From Xanthomonas euvesicatoria pv. euvesicatoria (GTDB lineage: Bacteria > Pseudomonadota > Gammaproteobacteria > Xanthomonadales > Xanthomonadaceae), in contig NZ_JAJIUJ010000049.1 in NCBI RefSeq assembly GCF_020880415.1, positions 1-64,000 of the forward strand: a stretch of DNA of 64,000 nt. Direction: 5' to 3'. Made by a program: the position numbers and the translations under genes. Positions 25,908 to 36,061 of the stretch are shown piece by piece. Every line of letters begins with the position of its first letter. Positions within the stretch are counted from its first letter, which is position 1. Below the pieces are notes generated by a model that was not told where the DNA came from, ran no database searches, and saw only the letters and a list, made by a program, of their open reading frames with translations.

Positions 25908-28900
25908 GGGCAACTGAACCGCTGCACGGCCGATGCCGCAAAGGGATGCCGCAGGCTCGCCGGCTGGACGTCCATCCGTACCGTGGCGCTGCCCAGGGCG
26001 AGGCTGGCGGTGTAGTCCAGATCGCCGCTGCGGCGCAGCCGCCCGGCCTGCAGCGCCCGAAACCAGGCCCAGGGACCGCGGTATTCGAGCACCGGCAAGG
26101 CCTGCCCGCTGGCGTCCCACGCCGCGACACGCACCAGGCCCGGATTGGGTCCGGGCCAGGTCATCGACTGGCTGGCACGCGCGCCTTCGCGCACCTCCAG
26201 GGTTTGCCCATCCACCTCCAGTTGCAGCCGGCTGATTGCCGCTTGCGGTGGGATCGAGACAGTGAAGGCGACCTGCGGCTGCGCGCCGCCGCCCGCGAAG
26301 AACGCTTGCTTGATCTCGTCGGCCAGTTGCGCGCGCTCCAGCACGTCGTCGGCACCGACCGCCGCCATGCCCGGATTCCACTGCCAGCGACGCCCGCTGG
26401 TATCGACCTTGCCGAGCAAGGATTGCTGCGCAAAGCGGTCCATGCGCCCGCCGGGTCCGAACAGTTCGGCGAAATCGCGCAACGGGATGTCGTTGCGGCT
26501 GCCCGGCACGAACGGGAAACGCCCGCTCACCAGCAGCGCGCACTCGCGCCCGGCCGCCTGCCGCTGCGCGTTGCGTAGCGCCTCGCCGGCGCTGCTGGCA
26601 GTCAATGCGCGGCCGCGGCCGGATAGGGTCGCCATCCAGTTTCCCAGCGGCGGCGGCAATTGTTCGGCCTGTTGCGCGGCGATCAGCAACGCCGGATCGT
26701 TCTGGTCGGCGGCAACGCCGGCAGCAGCGCCCAACAGCGTACGGCTCATCTGGGTCAGCGCGGCCAGGGTTTCGTCCAGCGCGCTGGCGCCCGGCCCGCC
26801 ATCGAGCAAGCGGTTGAGCGGCTCGAAATGGCGTTCGATCGGGTCGGCCGCCACATCGGGCTCGGCCGCGGCGGTGGCCTCTCCACCCGCTGCAGCACTC
26901 GCACCGCCCTTGGCCGGTGGCGTGCGCCCCAGTGCGTGGGTGTGTTCGCGCAGCAGCACCAGCAAGGCCTTCAACGGCGATGCCGGCCCGCCCAGCTTGG
27001 CGGCCACCGCACTCGCCTGCCCGGTCTGGGTGACCGGCCGCAGCACCAGGTCGGCCAGCAGGCTGTCCCAGGCAGCGATGTAATCGCGCTGATACAGCGC
27101 CAATACCTGGCGCTCCAGCTGCGAACGCGCCAGCGGGTCCAGCGGTGCCGTGCCCAGTACCCAATCGTCGGCGAGGAACTGCTGCACACCACGCGCGATG
27201 CCGCCACCGGTCTGTGCCTGGAACGCCTGGCGGGTAAACAGCGGCGGCAATGGCGCAGACAACGGCAGGCCACTGCGGCGTTCGAAGACATCGCCCAACA
27301 GGCCCAGGCGGCGATCCAGACGTGGCGCCTGGCCGGCATCGACGCCGGGTTGCGTCAGCTTGAGGCCACCGTAGACCAATGCCGGCAGTTCGGCGGTTCG
27401 CAGGCTCGCCCGTGTCTGCTCGATCTGCTGCCGATCCAGCGCGAGCGCGCGGGCACCGTCCACCGGACCCAGCAGGGCGCGCAGATGCCGGTTCAATCCC
27501 GCACGCACCGACGCATCGTCGGGAAATATCTGCCGCCAGACCGTGCCTGCCAGCGTGGCCAGATGCAGGACGTCGCGGCGCGCCGGGTCGCCCAGCATCA
27601 GGTAGCCCTTCAGCAGCGGATACAACCGTTGCGGATCGTTGCTGGCCTGCTCCAGCTTGCGTCGCAGCGATTGCGCCAATGCCGGCAGCAGCGCGCCGTT
27701 GAGGTCGCGCAGATAGGCGTCCTGCACATCGCGCGCCAAGGCCCTGCCCTGGTGCAGACCGAAGCGTCGCGACCACGGGATCGACTGACCCGGCGGCAGT
27801 GCCACATCGCGCGCGCGCGCCAGCGCGTCGAAACGCTGCAAGGCCTTGGCATAGAACGCGGCCTCGCCGGCATCGGCAGGCAGCGCGCCGGCAGGATAGG
27901 CGTCGAGCGCATCGCGCACCTGCCCGATCAGTTGCACGTTGCGGGCGTAACTGCCGGCCATGCCCGACAGCACGCCCAGGGTGGTGGCGGTCAGCACGGC
28001 CCAGCAGGCCAGCTGCAGCAACCGACGGCGCTGCGCGCTGCCGGGTTGACTGCCGGCCAGGCCCGCCTCGGCGAAGACGACGTCGTTGAGCAGGCGTGGC
28101 AGGAAGTAACTGCGTGGCGCGCTGATGGCCGGCGGCAGGCCGGCAGCGGCGACGCCGAAGTGTCGCGCCACTGCCGAGATGACGCGGTCGATCGGATGGC
28201 CTTGCTGCGTCCCCGAACTCAGATAGACACCACGCAGCCACGGCTGGCCGGCATAGCCATGGCGGCCGAACGCGGTCTGCACGAACTCCATCAGCGCCGG
28301 TTGCAGCAGCCGCAACTGCTGTGGAAAGGACAGCACCGCGGCACGCTCGCGTGCATCGCGCGCCCGATGCAGGCGCTCCAGCACGCGCTGATCGATCCGC
28401 TCCAGCAGGCGTTCGAGCTCGGTGGGGAACGGCGTCAACGGATCGGTGTCATCGGCAGCCTGCGCCTGTGGGAACGACACTCCCCACACCTGCGCGCGGC
28501 CGGCGGCATCCAGATCGGCAAAAAACTCGGCAAAGCCCGACACCAGATCGCATTTGGTCACGACCAGGTAGACCGGCACGCGGGCGCGCAGTTTGTCGAC
28601 CAGTTCGTCCAGCCGATGACGCACCGCGCGCGCATGCGACAGACCGGCATCGCCATCGAGCTCCAGCAGCTCGGCCACGCTCACCGTCACGATGACGCCA
28701 TTCAATGGCTGCCGGCGGTGCCGCCGCAGCAGGTCCAGAAAGCCGTGCCAGGCACCGGCATCGGCGATGGCGTCCGAATCCTGGGTGGTATAGCGCCCGG
28801 CGCTGTCGAGGAACACTGCCTGGTCGGCGAACCACCAATCGCAGTTGCGCGTACCGCCAACGCCTTCCAGCGCGGCGTGGTTGCCATGTTCCTTGAGTGG

Positions 28901-29362
28901 AAACTCCAGGCCCGAAGACTGCAGCAAGGTGCTCTTGCCGGAACCGGGCGCGCCGATCAGCAGATACCAGGGCAGCACATGCAGGCCGGGACCGTTGCGA
29001 CGGCGCCGCCGCAGCACCGCCATCGCCTCGGCAAAACGCGCACGCAGGCGGACCTGTTCCTGCGCTGCACGTGCGCGGCTGTCGTTGCCGCTGGCGTCCT
29101 CGGCGCTGGCGCCCTGCCCGACCAGTTCGCCGGCCATGCGCTGCTGCTTGGCGTTGTCGCGGCGCCAACGCAGGTAGCGCCACCCCGCCCACACCAGCAG
29201 CAGCACGGCCACGGCCAGCAGGCGGCCGCTCACGCTGGCCAGCGGCTGCAGCCGGCCCACGCTGAGATAGGGTCCGCCGACCCAGACGAGCATGGCCAAT
29301 AAAGCGAGGACGGCAGCACTGGCGACGTAGCGGGTGCGCAGGAAATCAAGCACAAGGCGCAT
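25904..29362 (-). CDS. tssM: T6SS inner-membrane protein TssM (IcmF)
   Basis: 1152 residues. Two N-terminal membrane segments (residues ~12-33 and ~43-60) are followed by a cytoplasmic GTPase-like domain with an intact Walker A, LIGAPGSGKSTLLQ, and a third span near residue 470 (LACWAVLTATTLGVLSG). The large periplasmic part follows and ends in a beta-rich C-terminus. TssM forms the trans-envelope complex with TssL and, in most systems, TssJ. Genes tssL and tagF flank it, with 3-base spacing and an ATGA overlap. Confidence 0.95.
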   Translation of the reverse strand: MRLVLDFLRTRYVASAAVLALLAMLVWVGGPYLSVGRLQPLASVSGRLLAVAVLLLVWAGWRYLRWRRDNAKQQRMAGELVGQGASAEDASGNDSRARAAQEQVRLRARFAEAMAVLRRRRRNGPGLHVLPWYLLIGAPGSGKSTLLQSSGLEFPLKEHGNHAALEGVGGTRNCDWWFADQAVFLDSAGRYTTQDSDAIADAGAWHGFLDLLRRHRRQPLNGVIVTVSVAELLELDGDAGLSHARAVRHRLDELVDKLRARVPVYLVVTKCDLVSGFAEFFADLDAAGRAQVWGVSFPQAQAADDTDPLTPFPTELERLLERIDQRVLERLHRARDARERAAVLSFPQQLRLLQPALMEFVQTAFGRHGYAGQPWLRGVYLSSGTQQGHPIDRVISAVARHFGVAAAGLPPAISAPRSYFLPRLLNDVVFAEAGLAGSQPGSAQRRRLLQLACWAVLTATTLGVLSGMAGSYARNVQLIGQVRDALDAYPAGALPADAGEAAFYAKALQRFDALARARDVALPPGQSIPWSRRFGLHQGRALARDVQDAYLRDLNGALLPALAQSLRRKLEQASNDPQRLYPLLKGYLMLGDPARRDVLHLATLAGTVWRQIFPDDASVRAGLNRHLRALLGPVDGARALALDRQQIEQTRASLRTAELPALVYGGLKLTQPGVDAGQAPRLDRRLGLLGDVFERRSGLPLSAPLPPLFTRQAFQAQTGGGIARGVQQFLADDWVLGTAPLDPLARSQLERQVLALYQRDYIAAWDSLLADLVLRPVTQTGQASAVAAKLGGPASPLKALLVLLREHTHALGRTPPAKGGASAAAGGEATAAAEPDVAADPIERHFEPLNRLLDGGPGASALDETLAALTQMSRTLLGAAAGVAADQNDPALLIAAQQAEQLPPPLGNWMATLSGRGRALTASSAGEALRNAQRQAAGRECALLVSGRFPFVPGSRNDIPLRDFAELFGPGGRMDRFAQQSLLGKVDTSGRRWQWNPGMAAVGADDVLERAQLADEIKQAFFAGGGAQPQVAFTVSIPPQAAISRLQLEVDGQTLEVREGARASQSMTWPGPNPGLVRVAAWDASGQALPVLEYRGPWAWFRALQAGRLRRSGDLDYTASLALGSATVRMDVQPASLRHPFAASAVQRFSCP

Positions 29363-29365
29363 GGG

Positions 29366-30682
29366 TCAGGTCTCGGGAATCAACAGGATTTCGACGCGCC
29401 GATTGCGCGCACGGTTGCCGGGCAGCTGCGGCGGTAACGCAATGGGCTGGGAATCGCCCGCGCCGCTGGTCTGGACGCGGCGCGGGTCGCGCAAGCCGGC
29501 CGCCAACACGGCGCCCACGCTCTGGGCGCGGCGCGCCGACAAGGCGAAGTTGTCCTTGAAGCGCAGCGAGCGCACCGGTTGGTCGTCGGTATGTCCCACC
29601 ACCACCACCCGCCCCGGCACCTGTTCCAGCGCCGCAGCAACGCGTTCGAGCAGGCGGGTCTGATCGGCATCCAACTCCGCGCTCCCGCTGGGGAACATGG
29701 ACGCACTGGCCAGCCGCACCGTGCTGCGACCATCGCCCTCGGTCTGGACGGTCAGCCATCCTGCGCGTTGCTCGGCGGCCAGCAGCGGTGCAAGCGCTGC
29801 GCTGGTTGCGGGTGTGGCCGCCGCCGGGATCGGCAACGTCACCCGCTCCAGGCCGATGCGCGCCAGCTGCGCGCTGATCGGCGCGGTCAGCGCATTGAGG
29901 CGCGCATGCAACCACACGAACGCCAGCAGCACGATGCACAGCGAGGCCAGCGTCGCGATCCACAGCGGCGTGGCCGCCGTATTGCGCAGCAACGGTGCCT
30001 GCGCGCCTTGCCAGTTGGGCGACAGCTCGGCGGGCGCCGGCAGGCGCTGGCGCTGGATGAGTTGGTACAGCTCGGCCTGGCGATCGGCCAGCCGCGCGCG
30101 CCCGCCCTGTTCCACCCGATAGCGACCGCCAAAGCCGAGCGCCAAGGCCAGATACAGCAGCTCCAGCAGGTCCAGGTGCCGCGCCGGATCGCGCGCCAGC
30201 CGATCGAGCAGGTCGAAGACCTTGGCGCCGCCATAGGTCTCGCCGTGGAAGGTCACCAGCAAGGTGCGCTGCGACCAGCCGCTGCCCTCGCCCCACGGCG
30301 CGGCCAGCACGGCTTCGTCCAGCAGCGTGCACAGCACATAGCGCGCGGCGATGCCGGTCTTGTCGTCGATGCCCTGTTGCCGCAGCTCCTGCTCGAAGCG
30401 CTGCAGGCGCGTGCTGCAGTGTTCGCGCAAGGTGGCGATGTCCGGCGTCTGCGTGGAGTGTCGTAACTGCACCGCCAGCAACAGCAGCGGCGTGGCGGCG
30501 CGCACCACCGCATTGCCCTGCATCGCGCCCGGCGCCGCACGCATGGCGGCATCCAGGTCGGGCGGTTGCACGGTGCGCGTCGTCGCCTGGCGAGCCGGCG
30601 TGGCGGCAGCGGGCCGCGGCGCCGGCGTCGCGCTGCGGACCACGGTGGCATCGTCGTCGTGTTGGTCGACCGTATTGCTCAT
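29366..30682 (-). CDS. tssL: T6SS TssL (DotU) with C-terminal OmpA-like domain
   Basis: 438 residues. The N-terminal DotU domain contains CTLLDEAVLAAPWGEGSGWSQ-type residues (positions ~125-145) and FDLLDRLARDP. A single membrane span near residue 225-250 (PLWIATLASLCIVLLAFVWL) leads to an OmpA/MotB peptidoglycan-binding domain: SGSAELDADQTRLLERVA, then VVGHTDDQPV and LSARRAQSVG. Extended TssL proteins of this kind anchor the complex in the cell wall. It starts with a Thr- and Ala-rich stretch that contains TVVRS, a possible kinase target. Confidence 0.93.
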   Translation of the reverse strand: MSNTVDQHDDDATVVRSATPAPRPAAATPARQATTRTVQPPDLDAAMRAAPGAMQGNAVVRAATPLLLLAVQLRHSTQTPDIATLREHCSTRLQRFEQELRQQGIDDKTGIAARYVLCTLLDEAVLAAPWGEGSGWSQRTLLVTFHGETYGGAKVFDLLDRLARDPARHLDLLELLYLALALGFGGRYRVEQGGRARLADRQAELYQLIQRQRLPAPAELSPNWQGAQAPLLRNTAATPLWIATLASLCIVLLAFVWLHARLNALTAPISAQLARIGLERVTLPIPAAATPATSAALAPLLAAEQRAGWLTVQTEGDGRSTVRLASASMFPSGSAELDADQTRLLERVAAALEQVPGRVVVVGHTDDQPVRSLRFKDNFALSARRAQSVGAVLAAGLRDPRRVQTSGAGDSQPIALPPQLPGNRARNRRVEILLIPET

Positions 30683-30683
30683 C

Positions 30684-32021
30684 TCAATTCCTCACCGCCC
30701 ACAGCTCCAGTTCCAGGCCGGGAAAACCGCTGCCGAAATGCAGCGCCACGCCACCGGAGGTGCGCAGCGTCTTCCACAGCGACGATTGCCGATCGAGTTC
30801 GAAGTAGGCGCAACCGGCGTGATACGGCACCTGCCGCGGCGCCATCGCCAGCGCGCTCACGGCCACCCCTGGCAATTGCAGGTTCACCAGGTCGCGAATC
30901 TTCTCCACCGGGCCGATCTTCGATTCGGTGGGCAGCCGCTTGCGCAAGTCTTCGGCGCGCAGATCGGCCTTGACCGCCAGCACGAACGCCGCCGAGTCCA
31001 GCAAGGCCGGATCGGGCACCATGCCCACCCATACGCCGTACTTGCGTTGCTGCAAGGGCACGGCAATCGCCGACTGTTCGAGCACCGCGCTCAGGCTTTC
31101 GCGCAAGGACGCCACCACCGGCTCGAAGCTCGCCTGCAACGCATCGTGTGCATACGGCGGGAATGGCCCGCTGCGTTTGCTGGCACGGGTGAAGGTCGCC
31201 AGTTCGCCGGCCATCCCCAGCAGCACGCAGTACAGCGCTTCGGGATGCTCCAGCGGCGCGCTCGCCCAATGCGCCACCAGCGGTTGGTAGCGGTTGATCA
31301 CCTGCAGCATCAGCACGTCGGCGATTTCCGCCACGCCACCCCGGTCGCTGCCGGCCACGCGTTCGGCCAGCGCCTGGCCGCGCTGGTGCAATAGTCCCAG
31401 CAACTCGGCCAGCAGCGTAGATAGGCGCGCTGCGCCTTCGATCCGGCTGGCGGTCGGGATGAAGGCGTCATCGAGAATCACCCGTCGATCGGCGCGGCAT
31501 TCGACGATGCGCGCCATCGGCACCTCCACCAGCCCTTCGCCCGGTTCGGACTGCAGGCGCAGGCGACTGGCCAACACGCCCACTTCCAGCAGCACGGTAC
31601 CGGCGATGCTGCCGGAGGCATCGCCGACTTCCGCTTCGCCCACGCGATACCGCGCCAGCCGACTGCCATCGCCATCAGGCCAGGCGCTATCGGGTTGGGC
31701 GGTTGCGCGCAGCGGCAGCGCCAGGCTCACCACCTGGTCGCGGCAGTTGGCCGGCACGTCCAAGGCTGGCGGCGCCGGATCGCGATCGGGAATGGAAAAC
31801 GGCGTGCCGTCAGGAAAGCAACCGCGGGCGCGGCGGATGCCGAGCTTGCCGATGGCAAGCAGTTCCGGCTCCAACTCCAATTGGCTGAATCCCCACGCAT
31901 GCGGCCGCAGCGCACCGGCCTGCAGTTCCATGTAGCGCTCGAGATAGCGCTCCTGTTGTTGCATGTGCTGCGGGCGCAGGAACAGGCCCTCGCTCCAGAT
32001 CACCTTGTTGTAGGGGGTCAT
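30684..32021 (-). CDS. tssK: T6SS baseplate protein TssK
   Basis: 445 residues, the usual size. The N-terminal signature is VIWSEGLFLRPQHMQQQERYLE, and the motif GAARLSTLLAELLGLLHQRG lies mid-protein. The C-terminal domain contains YHAGCAYFELDRQSSLW. TssK links the baseplate to the TssL/TssM membrane complex. Its ATG overlaps the fha stop (ATGA), and tssL starts one base after its stop. Confidence 0.94.
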   Translation of the reverse strand: MTPYNKVIWSEGLFLRPQHMQQQERYLERYMELQAGALRPHAWGFSQLELEPELLAIGKLGIRRARGCFPDGTPFSIPDRDPAPPALDVPANCRDQVVSLALPLRATAQPDSAWPDGDGSRLARYRVGEAEVGDASGSIAGTVLLEVGVLASRLRLQSEPGEGLVEVPMARIVECRADRRVILDDAFIPTASRIEGAARLSTLLAELLGLLHQRGQALAERVAGSDRGGVAEIADVLMLQVINRYQPLVAHWASAPLEHPEALYCVLLGMAGELATFTRASKRSGPFPPYAHDALQASFEPVVASLRESLSAVLEQSAIAVPLQQRKYGVWVGMVPDPALLDSAAFVLAVKADLRAEDLRKRLPTESKIGPVEKIRDLVNLQLPGVAVSALAMAPRQVPYHAGCAYFELDRQSSLWKTLRTSGGVALHFGSGFPGLELELWAVRN

Positions 32022-33403
32022 GCTCGGTCGCCGTCTGCGGGTTGGGCCTGCGTCTTGGCGCGGGCCAGCTGTTGTTCGTAGGCGCGGGCGAACTCTTCGC
32101 CGAACAGGCGGCGGAAGCGCTCGTCAGGATCGCCGAGCAGCTCGCGGTAGTGCTGCGCGTAGCGTCGCCAGGGCCGATTGCCCCAGGCGGCGAGCGCGGA
32201 ATGGCCGGCGGCGTCTGCCTCGAAGCGCGCCGGATCGAACTGGGTGAACACATGCTCGAAGGCCGCACGCATGCCGGCCAGCAAGGCCACCTGGTGACGC
32301 CCGATGTCTTCCATGGCTTCGTCGATCGCAGCCGCACCGGTCAGATAGCCGGGGCCTGCTGGCGCCAACAGGCGAGCGACCGCTTCGTCCACGGTGGCGG
32401 CGAACTTGAGGGGATTGTTCTCCGTGCGCTGGATCAGCGTGACCGGCAGGCGCAGGCTGTTCTTCAGCTCGGCGCGTGCGCGCAATACATCCATCAGGCC
32501 TGCGGTCATGGCGGCGAACAGCGCAGGCAGTTCGGGTGCATCCGGCGACTGTGCGACGACCGGCTGCGCCGCGGTGGGGACCGTGGTGGACGTCGATGCC
32601 GGCGCGACTTCGCTTGCCGAGGCCGGCATTGGCATTGGTGTCGGTGTCGGTGCTGGCGCCGCGGCGACGACGGAGACTGGTGCGGGCTGCAACGGCCTTT
32701 GTACGGCCGCGATTGCATCGGCAGCCGGCGGCAACGCAAATTCGCTGCGTGTCAGATCCCAATGCTCGGGCAACACGACGCCAGCGGCAGCCGGCACGGC
32801 CACGGGGGCACGGTAAGCGTCAGCCATTGCCGGCGCATGCCCCAGCCCGAACGCCGCCGCATCGCCCTGGCTGCCGGCCAGCGTGAACGAGGTGGCGAAC
32901 AAGGCCAGCGGGTCGGTGTCGGCCGGTTGCGTCGACGCTGCCCCAAGTTCGGCAAACACATCGCGCTCGCGCTCCAGCGGCGGTTGCTGGGATGGCTGCG
33001 GTGGTGGCGTCGGCGACAGTGTCCACGGCTCGGCGTGATTCCAGGTCTGCGTGGCCGCCGGAACAGCGGTGACGCCTGCGCCTTCCACCGCCACGTCGAT
33101 CTCGAAGGCATCGATGCGCAAGGCGTCGCCGGCATGCAGCGGCACCGGGAAGCCGGCACGCAGCGGCACGCCGTTATGCAGGACACCGTTGGTGCTGTGA
33201 TCCTCGATGAAATACACGCCGTCGAGATAGCGCACGCTGGCATGCAGACGCGATACGCCTTCGCCTTCCAGCACCCAGTCGCAGGAGGCGTCGCGGCCGA
33301 TGCGCCCGCCTTCTGCCGCGAAGCTGGCCTGCGGCGGCCTGCTGCCCGACACCGCCTGCGCATCGCGCACCGTCAGCGTCAGCCGGGGTGACACCGCGCT
33401 CAT
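32018..33403 (-). CDS. tagH: T6SS FHA-domain scaffold protein (Fha/TagH)
   Basis: 461 residues from ATG 33403. The N-terminal FHA domain (~10-110) has the phosphothreonine-pocket motifs GRIGRDASCDW, SRLHASVRY and DHSTNGVL(H)NG. A long Ala/Pro/Thr-rich linker (with a PTPTPMPMPASA-type run) is followed by the C-terminal TagH/ImpI domain near 290-450 (LPVTLIQRTENNPLKFA, FDPARFEADAAG). Phosphorylation of Fha by PpkA activates secretion in related systems. It overlaps the DUF6931-like gene and tssK by ATGA. Confidence 0.93.
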   Translation of the reverse strand: MSAVSPRLTLTVRDAQAVSGSRPPQASFAAEGGRIGRDASCDWVLEGEGVSRLHASVRYLDGVYFIEDHSTNGVLHNGVPLRAGFPVPLHAGDALRIDAFEIDVAVEGAGVTAVPAATQTWNHAEPWTLSPTPPPQPSQQPPLERERDVFAELGAASTQPADTDPLALFATSFTLAGSQGDAAAFGLGHAPAMADAYRAPVAVPAAAGVVLPEHWDLTRSEFALPPAADAIAAVQRPLQPAPVSVVAAAPAPTPTPMPMPASASEVAPASTSTTVPTAAQPVVAQSPDAPELPALFAAMTAGLMDVLRARAELKNSLRLPVTLIQRTENNPLKFAATVDEAVARLLAPAGPGYLTGAAAIDEAMEDIGRHQVALLAGMRAAFEHVFTQFDPARFEADAAGHSALAAWGNRPWRRYAQHYRELLGDPDERFRRLFGEEFARAYEQQLARAKTQAQPADGDRA

Positions 33404-33939
33404 GGCGTACGCTCGCGCACGCGCAATCCGGACAGCAGCCGTGCGGCATCTTCGCTCCAGCGCACCAATTGCGCTTCGAAGGTTGCAGGCTCGCGCCCAG
33501 CCAGATGCAGCAACGCCGCCACGGCCGCCGCCGCGGTCAGGTGGTCGGCCACCGGCGGGCCGTCCTCCTCGCTCAGGCTGCCATCGCTCCAGGCCGCGGC
33601 CGCCGCCAGCCAGGCGCCGACCGATTGATAGTCGTCGTCGGCGGCGAATGCACGTGCGCTCTCGCGCTGGGTGGGACCCGGCTGCTGCACCCACGCCTGC
33701 GCCAACCGCAGACCTTCGCTGTCGTGGCCGCTGAGCGTTTGCGCGCGCATGCACTGGCACAGCCACGCCACCGCATACGGCCTGGGCAACAAGCGCAACG
33801 CCAACGGCAACGCGTCCTGGGCAAGCCCGCGCGCCAGCAATTCGCGCACGGCAGTCTCCGGCGCCATGTCCGGCGCCAGGGCGGCATGCGCGCAGGGTGA
33901 GAGCCGCATCTGCCGCGCGGCGGGAAGAATCTGCAACAT
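33400..33939 (-). CDS. T6SS-associated DUF6931-like protein
   Basis: 179 residues, Ala/Leu-rich and helical. Recognisable parts are ETAVRELLARGLAQDALPLALRLLP and YAVAWLCQCM, which match small proteins found beside vgrG and fha in other T6SS loci (DUF6931). No catalytic motif, signal peptide or membrane segment is seen. It starts 8 bases after the vgrG stop and overlaps fha as ATGA, so it is made with them. The function is unknown; an adaptor or chaperone role would fit the position but is a guess. Confidence 0.7.
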   Translation of the reverse strand: MLQILPAARQMRLSPCAHAALAPDMAPETAVRELLARGLAQDALPLALRLLPRPYAVAWLCQCMRAQTLSGHDSEGLRLAQAWVQQPGPTQRESARAFAADDDYQSVGAWLAAAAAWSDGSLSEEDGPPVADHLTAAAAVAALLHLAGREPATFEAQLVRWSEDAARLLSGLRVRERTP

Positions 33940-33947
33940 GGCGGTCC

Positions 33948-35885
33948 TCAGGCGATGATGGGCGGAGTGCCCTTGAGCACGGCCGGACCGGACGACTGCA
34001 ATAGCAGCGCCGCGTTGGCGCGCGCGGTGGTCACGGCGTTCGATTGCAATAGCACCGAAGCGTTCGAGCGCAGGGTCAGGTTGGCCATCGCGCTGACGTC
34101 GACACTAACGCCGCCCTGGATGCCGACGCTGACGCGTCCATCGAGCGTGAGCCGGGTGCCGCTGAGTACGATCTCGCCGCTGGCCTTCAGCTGCAGGCGG
34201 GCCATGCCGGTCACCAGCTCGATCTCGCTGCCGGCTTGGATGCGCAGCGCCTTGCCCACGTCCAGACGGTCGTTGCCGCCCACGGTGTGGCTGCGTTCGC
34301 GTTTGACCTCCGCGGTCTCGTTGCGATCGACAGTGACGAAATGGTCGTTCTCCACTTCGTGGCGCAGATCGCGCTGCGCATGCAGCAGCAGCTCTTCATT
34401 GCCCTTCTTGTCGTCGAAACGGATCTCGTTGTAGTCCTCGGCGCCGCCCAACAAGCTGCGGCTCTTCACTCCGCTGCGGGTGCGGTGCTCGGGCAGTGCA
34501 TACGGCGGCATCTGGTCGGCGTTGTAGACGCTGCCGATGATCAGCGGACGATCCGGATTGCCTTCCAAAAAGCTCACCACCACCTCCTGGCCGACACGCG
34601 GAATGTGCTGCGCGCCCCAGCGTTTGCCCGCCCACGCCTGCGCCACGCGTACCGGGCACGAACAGTAGGCGTTCGGCGTTCCTGGCGGGCTCCAGAAGAA
34701 ATTCACCTGGACGCGGCCGTGCTGGTCGACCGCGATGTCCTCGGGCGTCTTGCCGTCGACCACCGCGGTCTGCAATCCGGCGATGCTGGGACGCGGTGTG
34801 GTCTGCGGGCTGCGGTAAGGCTGCCGGCTGCGCAGCGCACGGAACGTGGACGCAAACGGCTCGGCAACCGTCTCGCCACCGGACACATAATCCACTTCGA
34901 CCAATTCGGTGTTCGCGCTGGTCACCAGGTATTCCTGATTGTGCTCGGCCAGCGGGAAGTCGCGTAGCTTGAACAACGCGCCCACCTGCAAACCGCAGGC
35001 ATCGGTCCAGCCCTGGTACTGCGCCTGCGCCACGTTGAGTGCTTCGGCACGCACCTGTGCGTGGCGGCGGCCGGCGGCGATATCGAGATGCTCGCCGGGA
35101 TAGTCGAACACCTCCAGCTCACCCAACGCCGGTCCGGAGGACTCGGCAGGGGTCTCGTTCACCCGCAGCGACGCCTTGGGCTTGAGATAGTCGTAGTCGT
35201 CCAACCGCACGCGCGTGCTGTGCGCGCTGCGCGCCAGCGACCAGTCGGTGATTGCGTCCTTCATCCGGCTGCCCTTCTGTCCGGGCGGGCAGTACGGAAT
35301 CTGCGCGAACGGCGCCACCGCCTCGTGGCCGCCAAGGCTATCGGCCAGCACCAGCGTATGGGTGCTGGCGCTGTGTTCGAAGTAGTAGTAGATGCCCTCC
35401 TGCTCCATCAGCCGGCTGACGAAGTCCAGCCCGCTCTCGCGGTACTGCACGCAATATTCGCGCGGCCGGTAGCTCGCGCTCAGGCGCAACTTGACGTCGG
35501 TGCAGCCAACGTCGGCCAGCAATGCGCGCACCAGCTCCGGCACGCTCTTGTTCTTGTAGATGCGGCAATCGCGGCGCTGCCCGAGCAACCACAGCTTGGG
35601 CACCAGCGAAAAGGCATAGGTGGCGTAGCGCAGCCCCTCGATCTGCTCGAAACCGGTCTGCTCGGCTTCGGCGACAATGCCGTGGTAGTGCCGCACGTAG
35701 CCCTGAGGCGAAGTGACCTTGACCGCCATCGGCTTGCCCAGCAAAGCGCGCAGGTCGATGGCCACATCGCGGCTGATGCCATGCAAGACGAACGCATACG
35801 GGCGCCCCAGCGCCTCGTGCGCGCTCATCCGCACAAAGCGCAGCGTCTTGCCCAGCGGCGACTGCAGGGTAATGGCATGGGCCAT
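33948..35885 (-). CDS. vgrG: T6SS spike protein VgrG
   Basis: 645 residues from ATG 35885, with GGGAG 7 bases upstream. The gp27-like part has RESGLDFVSRLMEQEGIYYYFEH. The gp5-like OB fold has DQHGRVQVNFFW, CPVRVAQAWAG and RVGQEVVVSFLEGNPDRPLIIGSVYN. A needle of short repeats (SGEIVLSGTRLTLDGR) ends the protein with GTPPIIA, and there is no toxin extension. Such a core VgrG delivers separate effectors through PAAR or adaptor proteins, which fits the cargo genes encoded just upstream. Confidence 0.95.
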   Translation of the reverse strand: MAHAITLQSPLGKTLRFVRMSAHEALGRPYAFVLHGISRDVAIDLRALLGKPMAVKVTSPQGYVRHYHGIVAEAEQTGFEQIEGLRYATYAFSLVPKLWLLGQRRDCRIYKNKSVPELVRALLADVGCTDVKLRLSASYRPREYCVQYRESGLDFVSRLMEQEGIYYYFEHSASTHTLVLADSLGGHEAVAPFAQIPYCPPGQKGSRMKDAITDWSLARSAHSTRVRLDDYDYLKPKASLRVNETPAESSGPALGELEVFDYPGEHLDIAAGRRHAQVRAEALNVAQAQYQGWTDACGLQVGALFKLRDFPLAEHNQEYLVTSANTELVEVDYVSGGETVAEPFASTFRALRSRQPYRSPQTTPRPSIAGLQTAVVDGKTPEDIAVDQHGRVQVNFFWSPPGTPNAYCSCPVRVAQAWAGKRWGAQHIPRVGQEVVVSFLEGNPDRPLIIGSVYNADQMPPYALPEHRTRSGVKSRSLLGGAEDYNEIRFDDKKGNEELLLHAQRDLRHEVENDHFVTVDRNETAEVKRERSHTVGGNDRLDVGKALRIQAGSEIELVTGMARLQLKASGEIVLSGTRLTLDGRVSVGIQGGVSVDVSAMANLTLRSNASVLLQSNAVTTARANAALLLQSSGPAVLKGTPPIIA

Positions 35886-36061
35886 GGTCAGGCTCCCGGA
35901 GTGGTCTTGCGGTACATAGGCGCAGGGCTCGATGGCATGCGATGACTTTGCCGGCCGCGCTGGTGTGCAGGGAAATCGATAATCGCGATGCCACACATAC
36001 CGTCGACGAGTAGGTCTTCCCGCCCACGCCATGGCATCGCCTCGATGCCCGGCATGCGCTC

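Noticed and set aside
26660-29302. Long plus-strand frame opposite tssM
   Set aside because: Low-complexity Gln/Arg/His-rich translation typical of antisense to a GC-rich gene; tssM on the other strand has clear domains.
33400-33939. DUF6931-like gene as the missing tssJ
   Set aside because: It has no signal peptide or lipobox and does not resemble the TssJ transthyretin-like fold.
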